NCBI GenBank assembly: GCA_964449775.1 | Contig: CAYVBQ010000021.1 | Coordinates: 3,677-67,676, forward strand | Direction of reading: 5' to 3' | From: Fen-1258 sp964449775 | Lineage (GTDB): Bacteria; Bacteroidota; Ignavibacteria; Ignavibacteriales; Melioribacteraceae | DNA length: 64,000 bases | Shown here: positions 1 through 9,069 of the stretch, piece by piece | Numbering within the stretch: position 1 is the stretch's first letter | Layout of the letters: every line of letters begins with the position of its first letter | Made by a program: the position numbers and the translations under genes | Notes under the pieces: generated by a model | What the model was told of the DNA's origin: nothing | The model's input: only the letters and a program-made list of their open reading frames with translations | Database searches by the model: none

Positions 1-1505
1 TCACTTCGTTCAAACGGTTTAACTGCATCAAGAAAATTAGAAATATCTGGATCTAAGTTTTTTATTACATCAGGGTGATTTCTTTTCAACTGGTTGTAAT
101 ACCAAGATCTGCGTAAAAGTTCTTTGTCGATTACTGTAACATCCGGACGGAAATTTTCTACCAATTGAAAATAGTACGACGAAGAGATGAAATAATCCCA
201 CTGATAAGAGAAAATGATCGAGTTTGGTTCTGTACTGTTGAGAATTGTATGAGTATAGTCTTCAAATGTATGAACATTACTTTGATTTACTTCGCTGAAA
301 TTAAGAGCTAAAGGAAAGAGAGAAATTAGAAAAGCGAGAGCAATAGCAATTTTGAAATTCCATTTTTGTTTTAGAAAGAGAAATGTTTTGTAAAAACCGA
401 ATGCAACAAAAAAAGCAAACATCATATATGCTAGAAGAAAGTATGAATCAATATCTACAATATCATAGTTGATTGAATAAAGAATGGCAAAAATAAAAGT
501 GCTTAACACTGTGTAAAAAATAATTCGAGATATTTTATAAACTGTTATCATTCCTACTATTCCAATTACCAATCCGATATAACCAAATTCAACCGGAAAT
601 TCTGCAAGGAAATATTTGAATTGTTTGCCTGCGGCTTCGAGGGAAGTAAATAACCAAACTTGATATTGCTTTCCCGAAACATGATGAAGAATGTTCTCTA
701 AATTGATTGGGTTGCCCCAATTAATTTGAGGTTTTCCCGATGCGCGTAAAGGTAGATATAAATAGAAGCCAACTAGAACAGGAATAAAAACTATCAGCAT
801 CAATAAAATCTTTTTGAATGAAACGACATTAAATTTTTCTTTATGAAAGAATAGTATTGTAATAAAAGGGAGAATGAGGAGAGTTGTCATATGATTTGCA
901 AATCCGAGCGCCAGTGAGAAAGCCACCCAAAGCCAATTAATTATTCTCACATATGTTGAATAATATGCTCTCAGAATTAGAAAAATATTCAATGAAAAAA
1001 GAAATATCTGAAGTGAATAGACTTCGATCGATGTTGATTGAAACCAAAATGTCTGGCTGAAAGCTAAAACAACTCCTCCGCATAATGAAGAAACAAGAGT
1101 GATACTATTTTCTTCACAATCATTTGTCGCGTTGCCAATTCCTAAATCTTTCTTTGATTTATTCTTTTTCCGTTTATCTGCTACCTCTTTTTGATTGCTC
1201 AGTATTAATAAAACCGATTTAATAAAAAGAAAAATTCCGAGCGAACACCAGATAGATGCAAGAATGTTGGCTTTGTAAATAGTTGTAAAAGGAAGCGGAA
1301 TCTTTAGAAACAAATATCCAATAATTGTAAAGAGAGGATAACCTGTTGGGTGGGCAATACCGAGTGTTGCTTGAACTGCAGCTAACTCACCGGAATCAAT
1401 CTGGATTACGCTTGGTGCCATAGTAATTAGATAGATGATGAAAACAAATGCGGCGGTGATGCCCGCGAAATGCTGATAGAAAAATTCTTTTCTACTTGCC
1501 AACAT
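1..1505 (-). CDS. DUF2723 (GT117-like) multi-pass membrane protein, C-terminus outside window
   Basis: The frame is open from an ATG at 1505 to the window edge, giving about 501 residues. The N-terminus reads MLASRKEFFYQHFAGITA, followed by a hydrophobic helix and the family-typical stretch APSVIQIDSGELAAVQAT and GIAHPTGYPL. Many further hydrophobic segments follow, separated by a Lys/Asn-rich loop near residues 105-125. The family is annotated as DUF2723, or glycosyltransferase family 117, related to protein O-mannosyltransferases. These are integral membrane proteins probably using lipid-linked sugars, common in Bacteroidota-group genomes; the substrate cannot be told from sequence. The ATG overlaps the end of glnE by 14 bases, so the two are probably cotranscribed. 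The soluble C-terminal part lies beyond the window. Confidence 0.85.
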   Translation of the reverse strand, partial: MLASRKEFFYQHFAGITAAFVFIIYLITMAPSVIQIDSGELAAVQATLGIAHPTGYPLFTIIGYLFLKIPLPFTTIYKANILASIWCSLGIFLFIKSVLLILSNQKEVADKRKKNKSKKDLGIGNATNDCEENSITLVSSLCGGVVLAFSQTFWFQSTSIEVYSLQIFLFSLNIFLILRAYYSTYVRIINWLWVAFSLALGFANHMTTLLILPFITILFFHKEKFNVVSFKKILLMLIVFIPVLVGFYLYLPLRASGKPQINWGNPINLENILHHVSGKQYQVWLFTSLEAAGKQFKYFLAEFPVEFGYIGLVIGIVGMITVYKISRIIFYTVLSTFIFAILYSINYDIVDIDSYFLLAYMMFAFFVAFGFYKTFLFLKQKWNFKIAIALAFLISLFPLALNFSEVNQSNVHTFEDYTHTILNSTEPNSIIFSYQWDYFISSSYYFQLVENFRPDVTVIDKELLRRSWYYNQLKRNHPDVIKNLDPDISNFLDAVKPFERS

Positions 1506-4281
1506 ATTTTTCGTATAAACTGTTGTTTGATTTTATTGTATTAGTGATTTGCTTTTCAAATTCTTCTACGCTCTTCATTTTCAAGAAATTAGCGATGATT
1601 GATCTTTCTTCAACGGATGATGGTAATTTTGTGTTACTTGAGTTAAATATATTCTGAATGGCAAGTTCTGTTTGTCTTAGAAAATTGAAATTGTTCCTCA
1701 GTATAATTAAATCCAAATTTTCTATTTCAGTCTTAAGTGATGAGAATAATTTATGGAAATTCATGCATAGACATTTTCTAAATATCTTCTGATTGCCAAG
1801 ACAAACAGCTTGCAAAACAAAATCAATCGTCAGCAAACCCCCGCGATCTTTTTTTATATTGAATCCGCTCCCCTCAACACGCACAGCCTGCTTCTGAATG
1901 GAGGAATACATCTTCAAAATTTCTTCACGTGTTTTTTGGGGACTTGACATTTCAAAACAATTAAGGACTATTTTATGAAAATCGGTATACAGTTTTTTAT
2001 CCCCATATACATAATCCAATTTCAGAAGAGATTGAAACTCCCACACGCGTGCGCGCTTATGTAAATATTTTTCGTAATTAGTTATTCCCCATACCAAAGG
2101 GGAATTTTTTCCTTCCGGACGTAACTTAAAATCAATCTCAAACGGTTTTAGAATTTCCTTAGCTTTTGTTAGAAAGTCTTGAAAATCTTTTTGGATATCC
2201 GGATGAGTTTCGACCTCATCGGCTACAATAATTAGATCAATGTCAGAAGTAAAACTCATGTTCATCGCGCCATAACTTCCTAATCCCGCGACAAAGAATT
2301 TGTAGTTTGGTTGAAGATCATCAAAAAACGATTTTATCTTCTCTGAAATGAAGTCAGAAAGAGTTTCCGAGAGTTTTTTCCCCGAAATCAATCCGAGTGC
2401 ATATTGAACCGAGAGAGAAAGAACTATTTCAGTTGTAGAATATTCGGTCAGATATTCAGGATGTTTTATGAAAACTTTTCGTGATAGAAAAAATTCTTCG
2501 GATGAACCGCTTGCTGAAATAATATCAATTGCCTTTTGGGAATGCGCACAGATATCCATAAAGTTTTTGAAAAATTTATCATTCGTGAATTCATTGAACC
2601 ACATCGAAGGGAATTTTGATGAGCGAATAACTTTTACAAGGTTATCAAGAGTTTTATCCGGATCGAATGTTTTTTTAAGATGTTTTACTAATAATGGTTC
2701 GAGGAAACCGAATAATTCAATGGTTCTCGTATCAAATTCTTTCATGCCTACTAAACCGACCCCATTTCTCAAGTAGGCAAAGTTTCTTTCGGCTTTCAAT
2801 GGGTTTCTGAATATTGCTTTAGTAAAAATATTTTCATTTATATTTTTCCTCGCTGATAAAATACTCTCATAAATTGCACGCACTTTAAAGCGATGTGTCT
2901 TTAGCTTTTCTTGAAAATCTTCAACGGATCTCATTTTTAAAAACACAACCAGTTTGTTCAACAATTCTTTGTTTTCGGTAATGATGTGAGTTTGTGTATC
3001 ATTCATCAATTGTAAGAAATGTTCGATTCGTCTGTAGAATATATAAGCCCCGGATAAAATATTGCACTCATTCGTCTTTAATAATTTCTGTTCGGTGAGA
3101 GTGGATATAGCTTTTAAAGTATTCCCGGTTCGAAGAGATTTTGTTTTACCACCGTTAATTAGTTGCAATGCCTGTACAGCAAATTCAATATCCCGAATTC
3201 CACCGGTAAAAGTTTTTACATTTTCTTTTTCGATATACTGACGTTCTATGTTTAGTTTCATCTGTTTGATTTTGTCTTTTATCGAAAAAGAAAAAGAGGA
3301 TGGATAAACATAAGGTTGAATAAATGTTCTGAATTGGTGATAAAGTGCCTCATCTCCGCAAAGGTAATCCAACTTAATCAACATTTGACGTTCCCAACTT
3401 TCACCGCGAGTTTCGTAATATTTTGTGTAGTCGCCTAGAGTTTTACATAAAGGTGAATATTTCCCATCGGGTCGCAAACGGAAATCAACGCGGTAAATGT
3501 ATCCACGGTCGGTAACGTCTGTTGATGACTTAATAAATAAGTGTGCTGCTTCAGATAAAAGTTCATGATACTCTTTATTTGTACCGGCAACCATCTCATT
3601 AAAATCGTAGAATAAAATGAGATCGACATCAGAACTGTAGTTGAGTTCGTTCCCGCCTAATTTCCCCAGAGCACAGATGCAATATTTCTGGTTTAACGCT
3701 TGAAGATTGTATCTATTTAATATTTCACGGTAGCAGATTTCAAAAAGTTTTGCGTTAATTGCTTTAGCTAAAAATGAAAGCTGTTCGGTAATCGAAGTTA
3801 ATTCATCCAAACCAAGAATATCTGAAAGCCCAATCTTAAGTATAAATCTTTTTTTAATCTGGCGGAGGAAATTTAGTTTAGAGTTGAATGATTTGAATCG
3901 CTCGGCTCCGTCAACTTCGTTTCTAATAGAATCATACCCAAGTTTTTTTGAAAGATACTCTTGATCAAAGATTTGATAAAGATATTCAGGGTTCCGCACA
4001 ACTATATCGGTCAAATAATTGCTGCTCGCCGAAATTGCGATTAAGATTTCACCGTGATGAGGAAATTTAGATATCTCTTGAAAGAAAAATGCCGGGTCAT
4101 AAATAGAGGAGAAAATTCTAATCAGATTTGCTTCGGAGGATGATGTGAAGTAAAACTTCGACGTTTCGCTTTCGTGCCGGGATAAAATTTTCTCGAACAA
4201 GCTCGATGGAATCGTTCCCTCGGTTAGCTCAAACAACTTTTTGGCGAATGCCGCCGAGAAATGAAATTTCTTTCCGTGCAA
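1492..4281 (-). CDS. glnE: Glutamine synthetase adenylyltransferase/deadenylylase GlnE
   Basis: This 929-residue protein is close to the usual GlnE length (E. coli about 946). It adenylylates glutamine synthetase to turn it down and removes AMP to reactivate it, under control of P-II signalling. Two nucleotidyltransferase domains are visible. The N-terminal one carries ALGKLGGNELNYSSDVDL near residue 205, with the DxD metal site. The second carries GLGSYGAMNMSFTSDIDL near residue 670; it keeps DID but has SYGAMNM where the family usually has KLGGxEM. The best start is TTG at 4281, because a stop lies four codons upstream and the next Met is far inside conserved sequence. A P-II gene lies 4.4 kb away at 8658. 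Identification is secure; the start is less so. Confidence 0.93.
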   Translation of the reverse strand: MHGKKFHFSAAFAKKLFELTEGTIPSSLFEKILSRHESETSKFYFTSSSEANLIRIFSSIYDPAFFFQEISKFPHHGEILIAISASSNYLTDIVVRNPEYLYQIFDQEYLSKKLGYDSIRNEVDGAERFKSFNSKLNFLRQIKKRFILKIGLSDILGLDELTSITEQLSFLAKAINAKLFEICYREILNRYNLQALNQKYCICALGKLGGNELNYSSDVDLILFYDFNEMVAGTNKEYHELLSEAAHLFIKSSTDVTDRGYIYRVDFRLRPDGKYSPLCKTLGDYTKYYETRGESWERQMLIKLDYLCGDEALYHQFRTFIQPYVYPSSFSFSIKDKIKQMKLNIERQYIEKENVKTFTGGIRDIEFAVQALQLINGGKTKSLRTGNTLKAISTLTEQKLLKTNECNILSGAYIFYRRIEHFLQLMNDTQTHIITENKELLNKLVVFLKMRSVEDFQEKLKTHRFKVRAIYESILSARKNINENIFTKAIFRNPLKAERNFAYLRNGVGLVGMKEFDTRTIELFGFLEPLLVKHLKKTFDPDKTLDNLVKVIRSSKFPSMWFNEFTNDKFFKNFMDICAHSQKAIDIISASGSSEEFFLSRKVFIKHPEYLTEYSTTEIVLSLSVQYALGLISGKKLSETLSDFISEKIKSFFDDLQPNYKFFVAGLGSYGAMNMSFTSDIDLIIVADEVETHPDIQKDFQDFLTKAKEILKPFEIDFKLRPEGKNSPLVWGITNYEKYLHKRARVWEFQSLLKLDYVYGDKKLYTDFHKIVLNCFEMSSPQKTREEILKMYSSIQKQAVRVEGSGFNIKKDRGGLLTIDFVLQAVCLGNQKIFRKCLCMNFHKLFSSLKTEIENLDLIILRNNFNFLRQTELAIQNIFNSSNTKLPSSVEERSIIANFLKMKSVEEFEKQITNTIKSNNSLYEKYVGK

Positions 4282-4466
4282 AATCAGAACTCATCATTAG
4301 TTACGATGACTAAAATAGTTCATGTACAAATAAATCGCACTATTGGAGCTAATTAAAGACTTAAAGAAAGATGTTGACATATTTGCAGTAAAGTATGGAT
4401 AAAAATTGACACGTGGATTAATAATTAACAAGAAAAGTTATTGTGGTAAGAACACACAGAAAATTA

Positions 4467-5030
4467 CTAATAATTACTATGGTTTATCATCGGATACGGA
4501 TACTCAGATTGTAATGCCATTAAAGTCAGCTCAAGGGTTTGTTGCGTATATATTCTGTAAATTAAATGATATTGCAGTGAATCTGTAAAAGTATTAAACT
4601 TTTCAAGATCCATAACTACCGGACTTTTGGTTTGATCAAATGCCATCGCACATAGTAACATTATTGCAAATGATTCATTAACATAGATAAGCCAACTCTT
4701 TTTAACTATATCATCAGAGAATTGATTTGTATTGATCTGGATCGGTTTTTTACGTGCTACCCAATAAGCCGTGTATGAAGCAACCTTTATTGCATTGACT
4801 TTTTGAATAGGATGAAATTTTTTCATTCTATAAATATCCGAAAAATAATCTACAATAATTTCACCAATCAAATCGTGATTAATTGTAAAATAATTTTCAG
4901 GATTTTTCAATCCCAACTGATAGAAGCAATGGTTAATCCATGATTCAGCTTTTTGAGCTATAAAAATAAACCGTTCCTTAAGTTTTTCAGGACTAAATTC
5001 CTCGAACAAGAAATCATAACTTTTTTGCAT
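4467..5030 (-). CDS. Hypothetical protein, 187 aa
   Basis: I do not recognise a family. The protein is 187 residues, soluble-looking and rich in aromatic residues (Tyr, Phe, Trp), with no signal peptide. It contains an amphipathic middle section with VDYFSDIYRMKKFHP and a hydrophobic stretch ESFAIMLLCAMAF near residues 120-132. Its ATG lies 4 bases beyond the stop of the small upstream gene (5035-5238), so the two look like a bicistronic unit. A small gene followed by a larger unknown gene can be a toxin-antitoxin layout, but no toxin or antitoxin motif is visible and I make no functional claim. Confidence 0.55.
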   Translation of the reverse strand: MQKSYDFLFEEFSPEKLKERFIFIAQKAESWINHCFYQLGLKNPENYFTINHDLIGEIIVDYFSDIYRMKKFHPIQKVNAIKVASYTAYWVARKKPIQINTNQFSDDIVKKSWLIYVNESFAIMLLCAMAFDQTKSPVVMDLEKFNTFTDSLQYHLIYRIYTQQTLELTLMALQSEYPYPMINHSNY

Positions 5031-5034
5031 AAAG

Positions 5035-5238
5035 TCATTTTTTTATTATGAGATTCTTTATTTCATCTTTTTTTAATAGTGCATCAAAACTATCCGAGGC
5101 TTTTTGGGTAGGGTAATCATCAGCATCATTTTTAACAACATTAACGCTTAAAATACCAGTTTGTAAACGTCGTATAAAAATATCAGCAGCAGTATCATAG
5201 TTAGAAATGTAATCTAGATTTTTATCTTTCTCTTGCAT
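5035..5238 (-). CDS. Small protein, 67 aa, weakly like the C-terminus of YlqF/RbgA GTPases
   Basis: The frame can be extended upstream to 5355, but the internal ATG at 5238 has an AGGA ribosome binding site about 7 bases before it and is the better start. The product has 67 residues. The segment DTAADIFIRRLQTGIL, preceded in the longer frame by KKLGFP, loosely resembles the C-terminal tail of YlqF/RbgA ribosome-assembly GTPases, where a similar A-x-x-(F/L)-(I/L)-R-x-x-x-x-G-x-L pattern occurs. That match is from memory and weak. If it is real, this could be a relic of a GTPase gene rather than a functional gene. It precedes the 187-residue gene by 4 bases. Confidence 0.4.
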   Translation of the reverse strand: MQEKDKNLDYISNYDTAADIFIRRLQTGILSVNVVKNDADDYPTQKASDSFDALLKKDEIKNLIIKK

Positions 5239-5579
5239 TGGAAATCCTAATTTTTTTTGAAAACTTTTATCTAATTTTATAACGTTATGTGTTATAATAG
5301 CAATAACATGAATGAAATGATACTTAATTATTTGAAAATATTTGACAAAAGTCAAAAAATGGAGGATCAGAGGATTTTAAGGTAGCAAAAGAATCCGCAT
5401 ATCTCAATAAATCGCACTATCGAATACATTCATCAAAAAAAATAAGTCTGCGTTTAAGTTCTTCTTTATTGTTGGTTAATGCAATAGCAAGAAATGCAGA
5501 AATGTGCCTATAAACGCAGTTTCATTGCATTTCAGAACCCCTTTATTTAACTTGCCTGCCGAAAAAAAAGGAGCAATTG
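5239..5579. other. Intergenic region upstream of secA, divergent promoters expected
   Basis: This 341-base AT-rich stretch separates the minus-strand small gene from the plus-strand secA. It includes an upstream extension of the small gene's frame (to 5355) that lacks a good ribosome binding site. I see no RNA gene, no terminator-like hairpin and no repeat. The secA ribosome binding site (AAGGAG, 5568-5573) closes the region. Confidence 0.4.
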
Positions 5580-8500
5580 ATGATTAGTACGCTGTTCAAA
5601 AAGTTTTTTGGTGATAAAAACACGCGTGCGACCAAGGATTTCTGGCCAGTAGTAGAACAGATAAATTCCGAATTCGAAAAATTAAAAGACTTAACCGACG
5701 ATGAACTCCGTGCTAAAACTGTTGAGTTCAAAGAACGTATTTACGAAGCAACTAAAGATATTCAAACGCCATTAGCAGAGTTTAAGAATAAACTTCTCGA
5801 CGATCAATTTACAGACGACAAACATAATATCTATGATGAGATTGAAAGATTAGAAGATGAACTTACAAACCGATATGCAGAGGTGTTGGATGATCTTCTT
5901 CCAGAAGCATTTGCCGTTGTTAAAGACACTTGCAGGCGCCTTGTTGGCAAATCGTGGGATGCAGCCGGTAATAAAATTCGTTGGGACATGATTCCTTATG
6001 ATGTTCAGCTGATGGGTGGAATCATCCTTCACAAAGGTAAGATTGCAGAGATGGCAACAGGTGAAGGTAAAACACTCGTTGCTACGCTTCCGATTTACCT
6101 GAATGCGCTCACCGGTCGCGGTGTTCATCTAGTTACAGTCAATGATTATTTAGCTAAGCGCGATAGCGAATGGATGGGAGAGATTTACAAGTTTCATGGT
6201 ATGACTGTCGGATGTATCATCAATACTATGGAGCCGGAACAACGCAGCAAGATGTACCACAACGATGTTACCTACGGAACCAACAACGAATTTGGATTTG
6301 ATTATCTGCGCGATAATATGGCAAGCGAGAAGAGCTTCTGTGTACAGCGCGGTCATAACTATGCCATTGTTGATGAAGTGGATTCTGTTTTAGTTGATGA
6401 GGCAAGAACACCTTTAATTATTTCAGGACCCGTTGGATCGAGCGAACACAAATTCGATGAAATGAAACCACGCGTTGAACGTTTATTCAGGAAGCAATCC
6501 AACTTTGTAGCATCAATTGTAAAAGAAGCTGAACAACTTTTAAATTCTGAAGACGGAAAAAATAGAGAGAAAGCCGGTGTTCTGCTTCTACGCGCTCATC
6601 GCGGTTTTCCGAAAAACAATGCTTTATTAAAACTTTTTTCTGAAGCCGAGAACAAAAAACTTTTACAGCAAACCGAACTTGAATTTTTACGAGAGAATTC
6701 AAAACGAATGCCTGAGATTGACGAAGAACTTTACTTCGCTATTGAAGAGCGAAACAACCAGATGGATCTCACTGAAAAAGGGAGAGAAGAACTTGCGTTA
6801 GGTTCTGCCCAACCGAAAGAGTTTTTTGTACTACCGGATCTTGGTACTGAGATAAGCAAAATCGAAAATGATTCTTCTATGACTCCTGAAGACAGACTCA
6901 AACGGAAAGATGAACTTTATCATATGTACTCTGAACGATCAGATCGAATTCACACGCTTAATCAACTTCTAAAAGCTTACACACTTTTCGAGAAAGATGT
7001 TGAGTATGTAATCACCGAAGAAGGAAAGATCGCAATCGTTGATGAGTTCACCGGTCGTGTTCTTCCTGGCAGAAGATATTCCGATGGTTTACATCAGGCA
7101 ATCGAAGCTAAAGAGAATGTGAAAGTTGAACGGGATACTCAAACTCTCGCAACAATCACCTTGCAGAATTATTTTCGCTTGTATAAAAAACTTGCCGGAA
7201 TGACCGGTACTGCGGAAACTGAAGAAGGTGAGTTCTTCCAAATTTACAAACTGGAAGTTATTGTAGCTCCTACAAACCGCCCCATGATTAGAAATGATGA
7301 AGATGATTCTATCTATAAAACAAGACGAGAAAAGTACAACGCAATAATTGAAAAAATAAAAGAACTCCGGGAAGAAAAACGTCCGGTGCTGGTTGGAACA
7401 ACAAGCGTGGATGTTTCTGAAACTCTTAGCCGGATGTTGAAGCGTCAAGCCGTTCCGCATAATGTGTTGAATGCGAAACAGCACCAGCGTGAAGCTGAAA
7501 TAGTTGCGTTTGCCGGTCAACCAGGTGCAGTAACAATTGCTACGAACATGGCTGGTCGTGGTACCGATATTAAATTGGGTGCAGGTGTAGTGGATGTCGG
7601 TGGTCTTTACATTCTTGGTACAGAGCGTCATGAAGCACGCCGAATCGATCGTCAGTTACGCGGCCGTGCGGGTCGTCAAGGAGATCCCGGCACAACAAAG
7701 TTTTTTATCTCTCTTGAAGATGATTTGATGCGTATCTTCGGAAGCGACCGGATTACAAATATTATGAGCCGTATTGGTATGGAGGAGGGCGAAGCAATTC
7801 AGCATCCGCTTATCACACGTTCTGTAGAGCGCGCTCAGAAAAAAGTTGAAGAGAACAATTTTGCAATAAGAAAACGTTTGCTTGAATTCGACAACGTAAT
7901 GAATCAGCAGCGCGAAGTCATTTATGCCCGTAGAAGACAAGCTTTGGAAGGTGAACGCCTCAAAGGTGAAGTGTTCGATTATCTAGAAGAGGTTGTTCAA
8001 AGTATTGTTTATAAATATTATGACGACGGCGATATAGAAAGTATTCACGGCGAAATTTTACAAGCCCTTTTGGTTGATATGAAATTTGAGCCGAAAGTTT
8101 TTGAAGACTTAGGTAAAGATGGTGTTAAAGAAAAACTTTTAGAAGCTGCTAAAGAATTTTATCACCGCAAAGAAGAAATGTTGGGCAGCGATCTGATGGC
8201 ACGTCTTGAACGTTACGCGGTTCTGAGTGTAATTGATGATAAATGGAAAGAGCATCTACGAGAGATGGATGATCTGAAAGAAGGTATTGGTCTGCGGGCA
8301 TACGGACAGAAAGATCCGCTGTTGGAATATAAGGGTGAATCTTATAGATTGTTCTTAAGTTTGCTTGAACAAATTAGAAACGAGGTTGTTGCCTTCTGTT
8401 TCAAATTTTGGCCTCAAGCGCCATCGGAAGTTCAAAGTAGAAGAACCGCTCAGGCTCAGCGAATGCAAACTATTAAAGACTCCGCAGATAATATGGGTTT

Positions 8501-8645
8501 GCGCTCTTCAGCCGGAGGTGGCGAAGATGGCGGTAATAGAGTTAAATTGCAGCCGGTTAAGGTGGAACATAAAACCGGACGCAATGAACCGTGTCCATGC
8601 GGCAGCGGGAAAAAATATAAAAACTGTCACGGCAAAGGTGCCTGA
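5580..8645 (+). CDS. secA: Preprotein translocase ATPase SecA
   Basis: SecA is the ATP-driven motor that pushes preproteins through SecYEG. The 1021-residue protein has Walker A MATGEGKTLVA, Walker B VDEVDSVLVDEARTPLI, the helicase motifs MTGTAETEEGEF and TNMAGRGTDIKLG, and RQLRGRAGRQGDPG. The C-terminus ends in the zinc-binding SEC-C motif EPCPCGSGKKYKNCHG. It is longer than E. coli SecA (901 residues), mainly through an insertion in roughly residues 310-440, as is usual in the Bacteroidota/Chlorobiota group. A TTG immediately upstream is in frame, but the ATG at 5580 sits 6 bases after AAGGAG and is preferred. glnB follows 12 bases downstream. Confidence 0.98.
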   Translation: MISTLFKKFFGDKNTRATKDFWPVVEQINSEFEKLKDLTDDELRAKTVEFKERIYEATKDIQTPLAEFKNKLLDDQFTDDKHNIYDEIERLEDELTNRYAEVLDDLLPEAFAVVKDTCRRLVGKSWDAAGNKIRWDMIPYDVQLMGGIILHKGKIAEMATGEGKTLVATLPIYLNALTGRGVHLVTVNDYLAKRDSEWMGEIYKFHGMTVGCIINTMEPEQRSKMYHNDVTYGTNNEFGFDYLRDNMASEKSFCVQRGHNYAIVDEVDSVLVDEARTPLIISGPVGSSEHKFDEMKPRVERLFRKQSNFVASIVKEAEQLLNSEDGKNREKAGVLLLRAHRGFPKNNALLKLFSEAENKKLLQQTELEFLRENSKRMPEIDEELYFAIEERNNQMDLTEKGREELALGSAQPKEFFVLPDLGTEISKIENDSSMTPEDRLKRKDELYHMYSERSDRIHTLNQLLKAYTLFEKDVEYVITEEGKIAIVDEFTGRVLPGRRYSDGLHQAIEAKENVKVERDTQTLATITLQNYFRLYKKLAGMTGTAETEEGEFFQIYKLEVIVAPTNRPMIRNDEDDSIYKTRREKYNAIIEKIKELREEKRPVLVGTTSVDVSETLSRMLKRQAVPHNVLNAKQHQREAEIVAFAGQPGAVTIATNMAGRGTDIKLGAGVVDVGGLYILGTERHEARRIDRQLRGRAGRQGDPGTTKFFISLEDDLMRIFGSDRITNIMSRIGMEEGEAIQHPLITRSVERAQKKVEENNFAIRKRLLEFDNVMNQQREVIYARRRQALEGERLKGEVFDYLEEVVQSIVYKYYDDGDIESIHGEILQALLVDMKFEPKVFEDLGKDGVKEKLLEAAKEFYHRKEEMLGSDLMARLERYAVLSVIDDKWKEHLREMDDLKEGIGLRAYGQKDPLLEYKGESYRLFLSLLEQIRNEVVAFCFKFWPQAPSEVQSRRTAQAQRMQTIKDSADNMGLRSSAGGGEDGGNRVKLQPVKVEHKTGRNEPCPCGSGKKYKNCHGKGA

Positions 8646-8657
8646 TAAGAGGTTGCT

Positions 8658-8996
8658 ATGAAAAAAATAGAAGCAATCATTCGCCCGTTTAAGTTGGACG
8701 ATGTTAAAGAAGCCCTTCTCGAAGAAGGTGTTAGAGGAATGACTATTACTGAAGTACGCGGGTACGGAAGACAGAAGGGACATAAAGAAACATACCGTGG
8801 CAGCGAATATCAAATCGAATTCGTTCCCAAAATAAAAATTGAAGTTATTGTTGATGATTCAATGGCAGAAAAAACTGTTGAAGCAATTTTGCGGACTGCA
8901 AAAACCGGACAAGTTGGTGACGGCAAAATATTTATTTCCAGTATCGAAGATGTAATTCGAATCAGAACGGATGAATCCGGTCCGTCTGCGCTTTAA
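8658..8996 (+). CDS. glnB: P-II family nitrogen regulatory protein
   Basis: P-II is a trimeric sensor of 2-oxoglutarate and ATP/ADP that controls targets such as GlnE/glutamine synthetase and ammonium transporters. The 112-residue length is canonical. The T-loop reads GHKETYRGSEYQIEF with Tyr51, the classical uridylylation site, conserved. TGQVGDGKIFI is the nucleotide-binding B-loop and the end of strand 4. A ribosome binding site AAGAGG lies before the ATG. No amtB is next to it, and its neighbour is secA, which is unusual. glnE lies 4.4 kb upstream on the other strand. Whether it is GlnB or GlnK cannot be decided from sequence alone. Confidence 0.95.
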   Translation: MKKIEAIIRPFKLDDVKEALLEEGVRGMTITEVRGYGRQKGHKETYRGSEYQIEFVPKIKIEVIVDDSMAEKTVEAILRTAKTGQVGDGKIFISSIEDVIRIRTDESGPSAL

Positions 8997-9069
8997 TTAT
9001 CTGCTCACTAAAAGAAGGATGACCGTATAATAGTTTTTACAATTTTATCACTAACCAAGAGATAAAAAT

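Noticed and set aside
4406..4588. 60-codon frame antisense to the 187-residue gene
   Set aside because: No ribosome binding site, no recognisable features, mostly overlaps the better-supported gene.
7089..7631. Open frame of 180 codons antisense to secA
   Set aside because: Shadow of a strongly conserved gene; no ribosome binding site and Cys/Phe/Ser-rich composition typical of antisense frames.
8365..8661. 98-codon frame overlapping the end of secA
   Set aside because: The secA frame here carries the SEC-C motif, so the other frame is a shadow.
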